In this document: positions 6,833 through 15,157 of the stretch, piece after piece
How the letters are laid out: each line of letters begins with the position of its first letter
How positions within the stretch are numbered: the first letter of the stretch is position 1
From: Acidobacteriota bacterium
GTDB lineage: Bacteria > Acidobacteriota > Terriglobia > Acidiferrales > UBA7541
Length of the DNA stretch: 64,000 bases
Assembly: GCA_013289835.1 (NCBI GenBank)
Contig: JABCZG010000026.1
Location: forward strand, 1-64,000
Reading direction: 5' to 3'
Program-made: the position numbers and the translations under genes
The notes under the pieces: model-generated
Databases searched by the model: none
What the model saw: the letters and a program-made list of their open reading frames with translations, nothing else
Told to the model about the DNA's origin: nothing

Positions 6833-9002
6833 CTTCGCTCCGGCATTTTACGTTTCGGGAGATCACGAGAAGCTTGTCCAGTTGCAGGACGCCGCTCGAA
6901 ACCAAACCAAGGAACTGCGTACGCGATTCACGGAACGCACGGATTTGTGGCTCAATGCGCCACGCACCGTCCTCGAAGTTTCCGTTCTTTGTCCCACCGA
7001 TTTTATGGGCTGGGGACGCTGGGTCCACAAGCGCGACTCGCGCTTGCAGCTCTACAACAGCGACCTCATGGTGGCGTCGCTTTACTGCTGGGAGAAACGA
7101 ATCTTCCCGCTGGCGTACGTCGAAGTCGAAACCGACGACGAGGGAAAAATCCAATCCATCGCGTGCCGCGATGATGAATGGGCACTCGACTATGAAATGC
7201 CGCCGCTCAAGATCATGCAGATTCGGCTCGCCGGACTATCGCGCATCGATCCTACGCACGGCCGCCGCGCGGCGCTTGAGGTCGAAGTGGATGGGACCTG
7301 CTGGGAATTCGACGAGGCGGGCGAACCTCCTGCTCTCGGATTTGCGCGGTTGGTTAAACGGGAAGACCCCGACGTGATCCTTTCCGAGTGGGGCGATTCC
7401 ACAATCCTCCCGCTGCTTCGCCAGCAGGCGGAACGCTTGAAGTTTTCGCTGCCCTTGAACCGCGATGAGTCGGCATCTGTCCAACAGTCGAAGGGACGGA
7501 GTTACACCAGCTACGGAAGAATTTTGTTCAAGGCGAGTGCGACGACTCTTTTTGGCCGCATCCATGTGGACAAACAGAATTCGTTCATTTCAGAGAAGTG
7601 CGATTTCGCCGGACTTTGGGAACTGGCCCGCATCACAAAATTGCCGATTCAATATGCGGCCCGCACAACGACGGGTACCGGCATTTCCTATATGCAAATG
7701 GAACTGGCCCACCGCGACGGTGTCCTGATTCCCGAACAGAAAGCGGAACCCGAAGATCCCAAGCATCCCGATGAACTTCTCTGTGCCGACCGCGGCGGGC
7801 TCGTCTTCGTGCCCAAACTCGGCTTCACCGCAAATGTGGCGGAACTCGACTTCGTGAGCCAGTTTCCCAGCATCATGGCGCGGTTCAATATCTCGCCAGA
7901 GACTGTCAACTGCCCGTGCTGCCCCGATGCTCCCCGCATTCCTGAGCTGGGATACCGCATCTGCGAAAAAAGACGCGGTATCACGAGCCGGGTTGTCGAA
8001 CGCTTGATTGCGAAGCGCAGCGCACTCAAGAAATTGCAGAAAACTTCTCCGCCCGACGCCGCGCTGCGGTTCAAACTGCAACGCGATTCGATGAAATGGC
8101 TTCTTGTCTGCTGCTTTGGCTACACGGGTTACAAGAATGCGCGTTTCGGAAAAATCGAAGCCCACGAAGCCATTAATGCCGTCGCGAGAGAAACTCTTCT
8201 CGTCGCAAAGGAGATTGCGGAAAACGACGGGTTTCAACTCATCCACGCTTTGGTGGACTCGCTCTACGTTTGGAAGGAAGGGGCGAAAAGGGAAGATTTC
8301 GAGCGGCTGGCTACCGAAATCGAAACAAGAACGCGCCTCCCTCTCGCGATTGAGTCCGTATATCGCTACGTCGTCTTTCTACCCTCGAAGCAATACGCGG
8401 ACGTGCCTGTGCCGAACCGATTCTTCGCCGTTGGTGAAGACGGCGAATTAAAAGTTCGCGGGCTGGAATGCCGGCGTCATGACACGGCACCGCTGCTGAA
8501 ACAGATGCAACACGAAGTATTGGCGATCCTTGCGGAAGCGCACGATTTTGAATCCTACATTCACAAGATTGAGGCCGCACGGATGGTTCTCGCGGATTAC
8601 CAGGAGCGTCTTTCGAGCGGAGAGGTGGACATCCGGGAACTTATCGTCAGCAAACGCATTACGAAAGAGCCGCGCGATTACCAGAAAGCTGGTGTCACTG
8701 CGATTGCCGCGCAGCAACTCTTCGGCAGTGGCGTAAAGCTGCGACCCGGACAAACCGTGGAATACATCATCACTAACAGCGAGTGCTCCGTGCCGAATGA
8801 GCGCGTTCGAGCCTTTGCGCTATGGGAAGGATGGTTCGGATACGACCGAAAGAAATATACGGCGATGCTGCGGGAAGCGTTTGAACCATTTATACTGTGC
8901 CTGCCAAAGAATGCGGAAGAGAATCTTCTGATTGATTCGCTGACCGAAGAAGAACTGAAACGGTTTCCCCTTTTTGCTGCTTTGACAATACCCCGCTCCT
9001 GA
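6729..9002 (+). CDS. Divergent family B DNA polymerase (PolB2-like)
   Basis: About 757 residues from a GTG at 6729 with a G-rich ribosome-binding sequence; the frame upstream is only a shadow of the small gene. Motif A is ELDFVSQFPSIMARFNISPE (Asp near residue 374). Motif B is KWLLVCCFGYTG (Lys near 456) in place of Kx3NSxYG. Motif C is HALVDSLYVW (Asp near 510), where the first Asp of DTDS is Leu but the catalytic second Asp remains. KVRGLECRRHDTAP follows. A Cys cluster (CPCC and a later Cys) lies just after motif A. In the N-terminal half an ExoII-like DPDVILSEWGDSTILP is present, but ExoI (ALEVEVDG) lacks the DxE signature, so proofreading is probably lost. Polymerase activity is plausible. 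Error-prone repair synthesis is inferred from the operon. Confidence 0.85.
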   Translation: MKLRQGWILDLYPSKHGMTLWLIDRKQSHYRLTDSFAPAFYVSGDHEKLVQLQDAARNQTKELRTRFTERTDLWLNAPRTVLEVSVLCPTDFMGWGRWVHKRDSRLQLYNSDLMVASLYCWEKRIFPLAYVEVETDDEGKIQSIACRDDEWALDYEMPPLKIMQIRLAGLSRIDPTHGRRAALEVEVDGTCWEFDEAGEPPALGFARLVKREDPDVILSEWGDSTILPLLRQQAERLKFSLPLNRDESASVQQSKGRSYTSYGRILFKASATTLFGRIHVDKQNSFISEKCDFAGLWELARITKLPIQYAARTTTGTGISYMQMELAHRDGVLIPEQKAEPEDPKHPDELLCADRGGLVFVPKLGFTANVAELDFVSQFPSIMARFNISPETVNCPCCPDAPRIPELGYRICEKRRGITSRVVERLIAKRSALKKLQKTSPPDAALRFKLQRDSMKWLLVCCFGYTGYKNARFGKIEAHEAINAVARETLLVAKEIAENDGFQLIHALVDSLYVWKEGAKREDFERLATEIETRTRLPLAIESVYRYVVFLPSKQYADVPVPNRFFAVGEDGELKVRGLECRRHDTAPLLKQMQHEVLAILAEAHDFESYIHKIEAARMVLADYQERLSSGEVDIRELIVSKRITKEPRDYQKAGVTAIAAQQLFGSGVKLRPGQTVEYIITNSECSVPNERVRAFALWEGWFGYDRKKYTAMLREAFEPFILCLPKNAEENLLIDSLTEEELKRFPLFAALTIPRS

Positions 9003-9066
9003 ATCCACGACGCCAGGTGCAACCTTAGGAGATTATTCGGCCTCAAAAAGAATGTGCTTTTCATGG

Positions 9067-9085
9067 TGCTATATGTATAGTAGCA
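9067..9085. promoter_or_regulatory. Inverted repeat, possible operator upstream of excisionase gene
   Basis: TGCTATA (9067-9073) and TATAGTAGCA (9076-9085) form a near-palindrome in an AT-rich gap between the polymerase stop and the excisionase-like gene. It could be a binding site for the encoded HTH protein or for the integrase arm domain. Confidence 0.35.
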
Positions 9086-9155
9086 TTGTTAAAGCCAAAG
9101 TGGCACGGAAGAGTTTGCCGCGCCTGAACATTGTCAGCACATGGAGCACGATCCT

Positions 9156-9356
9156 ATGGCTACGCTGAAAGAACTAGAATTTCGCCGGGAGTTGCTGACG
9201 GCCGAGGAACTAGCAGCGTTGCTAAACGTCTCAGAAAAAACGGTGTACCGTTGGAGTAAATTGGGCTCATTGCCGAGCGTACGGCTCGGCACGGCGGTCC
9301 GGTTTGAGCCTGCCGTGGTCAGCATGTGGCTCCGCGAAAGGGGGGCCGCAGCGTAG
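9156..9356 (+). CDS. Excisionase-family helix-turn-helix protein
   Basis: A 66-residue protein (71 if the ATG at 9141 is used; 9156 has a GGAG nine bases upstream). It matches the short MerR-like winged-helix 'excisionase' domain: LLTAEELAALLNVSEKTVYRWSKLGSLPSVRLGTAVRFEPAVVSMWL, with the usual YRW recognition helix and RF.P..V..WL wing. Such proteins direct excision by tyrosine recombinases or act as small regulators. It is convergent with the integrase gene 94 bases away, supporting a recombination-directionality role. Confidence 0.8.
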   Translation: MATLKELEFRRELLTAEELAALLNVSEKTVYRWSKLGSLPSVRLGTAVRFEPAVVSMWLRERGAAA

Positions 9357-9450
9357 CGAGACAAGCATCAGCGCAGAGAGAAAGGTCATAACTAAGAACA
9401 CGAGAACCGAGCGCGATTGACCAGTGCGACGCTAAAGGTTGTCGCAATCG

Positions 9451-10737
9451 TCAATTAGAGCCGCGAACTGCGGCACGCCGCATGCGCGGAATGTTTGGAA
9501 ACCGGGGCCGCCCCTTGGCTGCATTCCCGGCTATATCGTCCTTCTGCTCGTCACTGTTTACAAGCTCGCGGATGCGTTCGTCTTGTATATCCTCAGCCGC
9601 AAGATAGTCCAGCGTGGTCTCCAAGTCCGAATGGCCAAGCCATGCTTGGATAGTTCGAGCAGGAACTCCGTTGAGATGATGGTTGCACGCGAACGTCACT
9701 CGAAACTTGTGCAAGAACACCTTGCAGTCCAGCTCAGCTTTTTTTGCGGCGCGCTTTAACTTCTTAAGGAAGTGACCGTCTGGCCGCTTATCTTTGTTCG
9801 GAAAAATCAGCTTGCAGGTCGCCGTGGAGCGGCGGGCCGCGATGGCCCTTGCCAAAGAGTCAGGTATGGGGATCACACGTTCTTCGTAATCCTTCGGATG
9901 GAAGTCAAAGCTCGATTTATCACTAACTCTGATCGTCTTGGTCTTTGATGTATAGCCAATATCGGAGTACATCGCACACGCTACCTCGTGCTCGCGCATT
10001 CCAGTCTTTGCGAAGAATTGCCAAAGGAGCTTGTCATCGGGATGGGACGCGGCATATAACCCTTCCAGTTGACTTGGCGTGTATCGCTCCGGCTTCTTTT
10101 TCGTGAATTTTGGCTTTTCACCCTTGTTGAACAAGCCCGTGACACCGTTCGCTGCGAGGAAGAACGTCACAAGATCGACCGCATTGCGAATTGAACGGCG
10201 CGATAGACCAAATTTGTCCCGACAGCATGTCATGAAGGCCATGATTTCGCGGCGTCCAACTTCGCCAACGTGCTTCAGAGGACACGATTCTATGAATCGA
10301 TTGAGCGCGAGATCGTATGCACTGAGTGTCTTGCGGGCACGTCCCTTTGCGCGAAGTTCCGCCATGTACTCGCTGACCGCATCGACGACTGTGATGCGAG
10401 TCTTGCATCCATCACTATCAGGGAGTGCGACATGTGAGCCGAGGTCGCCCTCATCCTCGATTTTCAGCCCAAGGGAGAGAGACTTGAGGACTTGCTCCTT
10501 GCGCTGCATTTTGATGAGGGCCAGTTGGGGATCCCTCCCAACACACGCTCGTGGCTGACGCCCGTTCTCGCGCCACCGGATGTAATAGCTGCCTTCCTTA
10601 TGCTGCTCTTCTTTGCCGTTCACCAATCCCACAAAGGGCTTGACGCGTCCGTTGGAACTAGTGACAGCCGGAACGAACGGATGCCTTCCATCAGCCAGCT
10701 TGATTCGGATTTCGAGCCTTACGGTTAGGCCTGGCAT
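9451..10737 (-). CDS. Tyrosine-type site-specific integrase
   Basis: A 428-residue phage-type integrase. The N-terminal region (to about 110) is an arm-binding-like segment. A core-binding SAM-like domain follows (ITVVDAVSEYMAELRAKGRARKTLSAY...). The catalytic domain from about 215 carries the first Arg in KTGMREHEVACAMYSDI, HKFR as the HxxR box, WLGHSDLETT with the second His, and Tyr in LDYLA. All active-site residues are therefore present. ATG start at 10737. It sits about 100 bases from the 3' end of tRNA-Ser, the classic position for an integrase that uses a tRNA 3' end as attachment site. Confidence 0.95.
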   Translation of the reverse strand: MPGLTVRLEIRIKLADGRHPFVPAVTSSNGRVKPFVGLVNGKEEQHKEGSYYIRWRENGRQPRACVGRDPQLALIKMQRKEQVLKSLSLGLKIEDEGDLGSHVALPDSDGCKTRITVVDAVSEYMAELRAKGRARKTLSAYDLALNRFIESCPLKHVGEVGRREIMAFMTCCRDKFGLSRRSIRNAVDLVTFFLAANGVTGLFNKGEKPKFTKKKPERYTPSQLEGLYAASHPDDKLLWQFFAKTGMREHEVACAMYSDIGYTSKTKTIRVSDKSSFDFHPKDYEERVIPIPDSLARAIAARRSTATCKLIFPNKDKRPDGHFLKKLKRAAKKAELDCKVFLHKFRVTFACNHHLNGVPARTIQAWLGHSDLETTLDYLAAEDIQDERIRELVNSDEQKDDIAGNAAKGRPRFPNIPRMRRAAVRGSN

Positions 10738-10837
10738 GCCAATTTGCCTCAGGCTCTAATTACACTCAGATGAAGGGAAAAGTCCAGGAAAAAGTAACAT
10801 GGCGAGTAACAATCACATAAGTCTTTTGTTGTCAATC

Positions 10838-10933
<96 letters not shown>

Positions 10934-10943
10934 GCGGTCGTAC

Positions 10944-10964
10944 CGGCCGACGAAGCGTCGGCCG
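10944..10964. repeat. Perfect 9-bp inverted repeat 5' of tRNA-Ser
   Basis: CGGCCGACG-AAG-CGTCGGCCG forms a strong hairpin ten bases from the 5' end of the tRNA gene. There is no T-run on either side, so it is not a typical terminator. Confidence 0.5.
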
Positions 10965-11414
10965 AATCCTTTGAGTATAGCATTACTGGGCGGCGGCTAT
11001 AGGAAGAGTTCTCGTAAGAAATATCTATAGCGGGCTGACCATTTTGAGGTTTTTTGCGTCAAAAGGGGTGGGTCGGTTGTTCCACGAGGCCCCGCTGCTG
11101 CGGGGAGAGGTCTTTTCTTTCGGGTGTTTTAAACATAGAATAGCGTGCAGGGCCAACGCTACCTCCGTCGAGGATGCCAGGTATCCCGGCGGAAGGGATG
11201 GCGCCTGTAAGTCTTTTGCTTCTAAGCCCGAACCTCGCACGTGGAGTGAGCCTCCCGCGAAACATTTCGACCTGAACGGGCGTATGTAGGATAGAGGAAG
11301 CACAACGGAAACCAGTGTCCTTGCGTGGGTAGGTGGCCTTGCGTTTATGTAAAGTCAATGTTCGCAGGGCGATCCGACAGATGGTCACCGAGTGGTGGGC
11401 CGAAGGGGAATCGC
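10965..11414. other. Intergenic, no gene recognised
   Basis: Upstream of the adaptor gene. Short frames on both strands have chance-like composition. I see no convincing promoter. Confidence 0.4.
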
Positions 11415-12824
11415 ATGAAGACGTGGCATAAAGCAGCAATTGGCGTGGGCGCAGCAGTGGTGCTTGGCGTAATTGTGGTGGTGAGCGTGAACCAGGCCAA
11501 CAAGGGCGTGGTCACCGTGCAGACAGCGAAAGTAGCTGCCCAGGAGGATCTGGTTTCGCTGGTGACGGCCTCCGGCGAGGTAAAGCCGACGACGTATACA
11601 AACGTGACGGCCCAGGGGTTTGGGAGGATCACGGAGATTTTGGTCAAGGAAGGCGACCACGTCAAGAAGGGCGACAAACTGCTGCTGCAGGAAAACGTGC
11701 AGGCCTCTGCCGACGTGCAAGCCCAAGGCGCGGCCGTAAACTCGGCGGAGTCTGGTGTTGAAGCTGCGGAAGCCAGTTATAGGCAGGCGCAATCGGATCT
11801 GATCTCACAGCAGGCCAACCTGGAGAAGAACAAACTGGATTTCGACCGCGGACAGGGTCTTTACAAGGATGGCCTGATCCCCAAGCAGGATTTCGATCAA
11901 CGGAAATCCGCGTACGATGCGCAGGTCGCGACGGTGGAATCCGCGAAGGCGCGCGTGCAATCGCTAAAGGCAACACTCGAGCAGATGCGGTCACAGGTGA
12001 ATCAGGGCCGGGCGGTGCTGGTGCACACGCAGGATATTCTGCACAAGACGACGTACACTTCCCCGATCAACGGGATTGTGAGCTATCTGCCGGAGCGCGT
12101 GGGCGACTACGTCGTGCCGGGCATTCAGAATTCGAACGGCAGCTTCCTGATGACGCTCTCGGACATGTCCGTGGTGACGGCGGAAGTGAAGGTGGACGAG
12201 ACGGACATCGTCAACGTGAAGATGGGACAGGAAGCCGACGTGACAATCGACGCGGTTCCCGGGAAGATCTTCAAAGGGAAGGTAACGGAGATTGGTTCAC
12301 AGGCAGTGCTGCGCAGCTCCGGACTGACAACCACGCAGACGACCACGAGCACGCAAGAGGCGAAGGATTTCAAAGTGGTGGTAACGTTGGCGAATCCGCC
12401 GGAGAATCTGCGGCCTGGACTTTCCGCAACGGCGAAGATCAAGACAGCGGAAAAGAAAAATGTCGTGGCTATTCCAATTCAAGCGCTGGCGGTGCGTACC
12501 CGCAAGGATTTGGAAGAAGCGGCCAAGACTGCGAAGAATCAGAGCGGATCGGGTGTTACTCTGGCCGCGCCGCCTCCTCCAGCGCCGGGTGATCCGAAAA
12601 AGGACGAGGTGCAGGGCGTGTTCGTTGTTAACGCGAAGAAGGCGATCTTCCGGCCGGTTGAAACGGGGATTGCCGGCGTGACGGACATTGAAATTACAAA
12701 GGGATTGCAGCCTGGCGACGAGATCGTCGTCGGGAGTTACAAGGCGCTGCGCACGTTGAAGCCAGAGTCCCCCGTGAAGGTGGACAACAGCGCGCCGAAG
12801 AAACAGGACGATCAGCAGAGCTAA
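11415..12824 (+). CDS. MacA/HlyD-type periplasmic adaptor protein
   Basis: A 469-residue membrane-fusion protein. An N-terminal anchor (IGVGAAVVLGVIVVVSV, residues 8-24) is followed by the first half of a lipoyl domain (VTASGEVKPTTYTNV, ITEILVKEGDHVKKGDKLL). A long coiled-coil hairpin (about 95-215) comes next, then the second lipoyl half (TYTSPINGIVSYLPERVGDYV) and beta-barrel domains. A low-complexity insert near 395-420 (APPPPAPGDPKKDE) precedes the C-terminal domain. I chose the ATG at 11415 because AAGGGGA lies just upstream and the anchor follows directly. The gene is 28 bases from an ABC ATPase, so it probably belongs to a MacAB-like tripartite exporter. Confidence 0.9.
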   Translation: MKTWHKAAIGVGAAVVLGVIVVVSVNQANKGVVTVQTAKVAAQEDLVSLVTASGEVKPTTYTNVTAQGFGRITEILVKEGDHVKKGDKLLLQENVQASADVQAQGAAVNSAESGVEAAEASYRQAQSDLISQQANLEKNKLDFDRGQGLYKDGLIPKQDFDQRKSAYDAQVATVESAKARVQSLKATLEQMRSQVNQGRAVLVHTQDILHKTTYTSPINGIVSYLPERVGDYVVPGIQNSNGSFLMTLSDMSVVTAEVKVDETDIVNVKMGQEADVTIDAVPGKIFKGKVTEIGSQAVLRSSGLTTTQTTTSTQEAKDFKVVVTLANPPENLRPGLSATAKIKTAEKKNVVAIPIQALAVRTRKDLEEAAKTAKNQSGSGVTLAAPPPPAPGDPKKDEVQGVFVVNAKKAIFRPVETGIAGVTDIEITKGLQPGDEIVVGSYKALRTLKPESPVKVDNSAPKKQDDQQS

Positions 12825-12852
12825 CGCGCAGCCAACGACGAGGGAGATTGGA

Positions 12853-13596
12853 ATGCCTGTCGAGACACCAGCTACAGATTCGTACCGCGAAGACCTGGTC
12901 AGCTCGGGCGTAGTCATCAAGACGGAAGCGCTTGCCAAGGTTTACGAAATGGGCGCGGAGCAGGTACACGCGCTGCGCGGCGTGGACGTGGAGATCCGCA
13001 AGGGCGAGTACGTTGCCATCATGGGTCCGTCTGGATCCGGCAAATCCACGCTGATGAATTTGATCGGCTGTCTGGATTCACCGAGTTCCGGCAAGTATTG
13101 GCTGGCGGGCCGGCTAGTAAGCGACCTGGACGACGACGAACTGGCGTATATCCGCAACAAAGAGATTGGCTTTGTGTTTCAGACTTTCAACTTGCTGCCG
13201 CGCGCGACCGCATTGCATAACGTCGAGCTGCCGTTAATTTATAACGGCACGCCGTCGGAGGAGCGCATCGAGAAAGCCAAGAAAGCCCTCGAACGCGTGG
13301 ATCTGGTGGACCGGATGGGCCATAAGCCAAACGAGCTTTCCGGCGGTCAGCGGCAAAGAGTGGCGGTCGCCCGGGCGCTGGTGAACTCGCCATCCATCGT
13401 GCTGGCGGACGAACCGACGGGCAATCTGGATTCGAAGACCGGTGAAGAGATCATGGCGCTCTTCGAAAACCTGCACAAACAGGGCAACACGATCATTCTG
13501 GTGACGCACGAAAACGACATTGCGCAACATGCGCACCGCATCATTTACATCCGCGACGGCAAGATCGCTTCCGATGAGGCGGTTATAAAGAAGTAA
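12853..13596 (+). CDS. ABC transporter ATP-binding protein (MacB/LolD type)
   Basis: A 247-residue ATPase. Walker A is GPSGSGKST (near residue 58), the Q-loop is FVFQTFNLLPRATALHNVELPL, the signature is LSGGQRQRVAVARAL, Walker B is IVLADEPTGNLDS, and the switch is VTHEND. The FNLLP...NVELP block and overall length are typical of the MacB/LolD/FtsE class that pairs with FtsX-like permeases. It follows the adaptor gene in the same direction. No permease gene follows; the next gene is a PLP enzyme 130 bases on. The permease must be encoded elsewhere or be lost. Confidence 0.95.
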   Translation: MPVETPATDSYREDLVSSGVVIKTEALAKVYEMGAEQVHALRGVDVEIRKGEYVAIMGPSGSGKSTLMNLIGCLDSPSSGKYWLAGRLVSDLDDDELAYIRNKEIGFVFQTFNLLPRATALHNVELPLIYNGTPSEERIEKAKKALERVDLVDRMGHKPNELSGGQRQRVAVARALVNSPSIVLADEPTGNLDSKTGEEIMALFENLHKQGNTIILVTHENDIAQHAHRIIYIRDGKIASDEAVIKK

Positions 13597-13726
13597 GCGG
13601 ACAATTCGGCTCTTTCCCTCCCGCAAGAACTGTCTAATCTACTCAAGATGATACACGAGCACCTTCGTGTGCGCAGGCAGAGCACTATTTTGACAATGCG
13701 TGGACGTGTTCGAAAGGCAGGACCGA

Positions 13727-15118
13727 ATGGCAACTGAGATGCAGTCAGACACGAAAGCATCTGCGCGCGATGTGCTGAGTTTTGCAGCAGAGAGAGCCCA
13801 GGCATACGTTCGAGAGGTGGCCGGCCGCAGAGTGAGTCCGGCGGAAGCCGATCTGGCTGCTCTTGCTGGATTACACGAACCATTTCCTGAAGCTTCGAGT
13901 GACCCTCATGCGGTGCTCGCGAAGCTCGATGAGATTGGCTCGCCGGCGACGGTGACGACGACCGGGGGGCGATACTTCGGATTCGTCAACGGCGGAATCT
14001 TGCCGGCAGCCCTGGCGGCGAACTGGCTGGCAGGAGTCTGGAACCAGAATGTGGCGTTGCGAGCGATGTCCCCCATCGCGGCGGAACTGGAGGAAGTGGT
14101 GCTTCGCTGGGTTTGTGAGGCCCTGCGCTTCCCGTTGGATTGCGCGGGAGGGTTAGTCACATGCGCAACCATGGCGAACTTTACGGCGCTAGCTACGGCG
14201 CGGCACGCGCTCCTTGCGCGGGCGGGGTGGAATGTTTCTGAGGACGGGATGTTTGGAGCGCCACCCATCGAGGTGGTCGTCGGGGCAGAAGCGCATGCGT
14301 CGATTTTGAAGGCGTTAAGTCTTGCAGGATTCGGAAGGAAGCGCGTGACGATTGTCGAAGCTGACGGCCAGGGGCGAATGCGCGCGGACAAATTGCCAAG
14401 ACTCTCCGAGCGCGCGATTGTTTGTATACAAGCGGGAAACGTGAATACCGGTGCGTTTGATCCGGCGGCCGAAATCTGCGCGCGGGCCCACGAGCAGAAT
14501 GCCTGGGTTCACGTGGATGGAGCGTTCGGATTATGGGCGCGCCTGTCACCAAAGTTTGACCACGTGACGCGCGGCTTCGAGATGGCAGATTCGTGGGCCA
14601 CGGACGCACACAAATGGCCAAACGTGGGATACGACAGCGGGTTGGTTCTCGCAAGAGACGGCGGCGCGCTACGCGCCTCGATGGGAATTACGGCTGCGTA
14701 TCTCGAGCCCGGCGCGCGCCGGGAGCCGATGCATCACACTCCGGAATCATCGAGGCGTGCCCGAGGAGTGGAGTTGTGGGCGGCACTGAAGTCGCTCGGG
14801 CGTTCCGGCCTGCGGGAACTGATCGAAAGGACGTGCGCTCACGCGCAGTTGTTTGCCCGGGGGCTCCGCACCGCAGGCTTTGAAGTACTAAACAAGGTGG
14901 AGATCAATCAGGTGCTGGCGTCGTTCGGCAGCCCGGATGTGACGCGAGAAGTAATTCGGCGCATTCAAGAGGATGGCACCTGCTGGTGCGGCGGGACAGT
15001 CTGGCAAGGGAAAACGGCCATGCGCATCAGTGTTTCTTCCTGGGCGACGACGGACGCGGATGTGGAACGCAGTCTTGCCGCTATGATTCGCGTTGCCCGT
15101 GAATGCCGAGCGGTGTAA
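13727..15118 (+). CDS. Pyridoxal-phosphate-dependent decarboxylase (group II)
   Basis: A 463-residue fold-type I enzyme of the aromatic-L-amino-acid/glutamate/diaminobutyrate decarboxylase group. Signs are FGFVNGGILPAALAANWL near the substrate region, GGLVTCATMANFTAL (phosphate-binding turn), VCIQAGNVNTGAFDP, HVDGAFGLWA (the PLP-ring Asp), and the Schiff-base Lys in SWATDAHKWPNVGYDSG. The C-terminal part ends with AMRISVSSWATT. I chose the ATG at 13727 because GGCAGGA lies at good spacing. The substrate cannot be assigned from these motifs. It stands alone between the transporter pair and a convergent RDD gene. Confidence 0.88.
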   Translation: MATEMQSDTKASARDVLSFAAERAQAYVREVAGRRVSPAEADLAALAGLHEPFPEASSDPHAVLAKLDEIGSPATVTTTGGRYFGFVNGGILPAALAANWLAGVWNQNVALRAMSPIAAELEEVVLRWVCEALRFPLDCAGGLVTCATMANFTALATARHALLARAGWNVSEDGMFGAPPIEVVVGAEAHASILKALSLAGFGRKRVTIVEADGQGRMRADKLPRLSERAIVCIQAGNVNTGAFDPAAEICARAHEQNAWVHVDGAFGLWARLSPKFDHVTRGFEMADSWATDAHKWPNVGYDSGLVLARDGGALRASMGITAAYLEPGARREPMHHTPESSRRARGVELWAALKSLGRSGLRELIERTCAHAQLFARGLRTAGFEVLNKVEINQVLASFGSPDVTREVIRRIQEDGTCWCGGTVWQGKTAMRISVSSWATTDADVERSLAAMIRVARECRAV

Positions 15119-15157
15119 AGCGCTTTTGCGTGGCGCAGAAATCTCCCGTTTGAGCTG

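Noticed and set aside
1..9450. Second copy of the tRNA-Ser 3' end as left attachment site
   Set aside because: I looked for GGATTCGAACCCC-type sequence to the left of the integrase and found none in the window.
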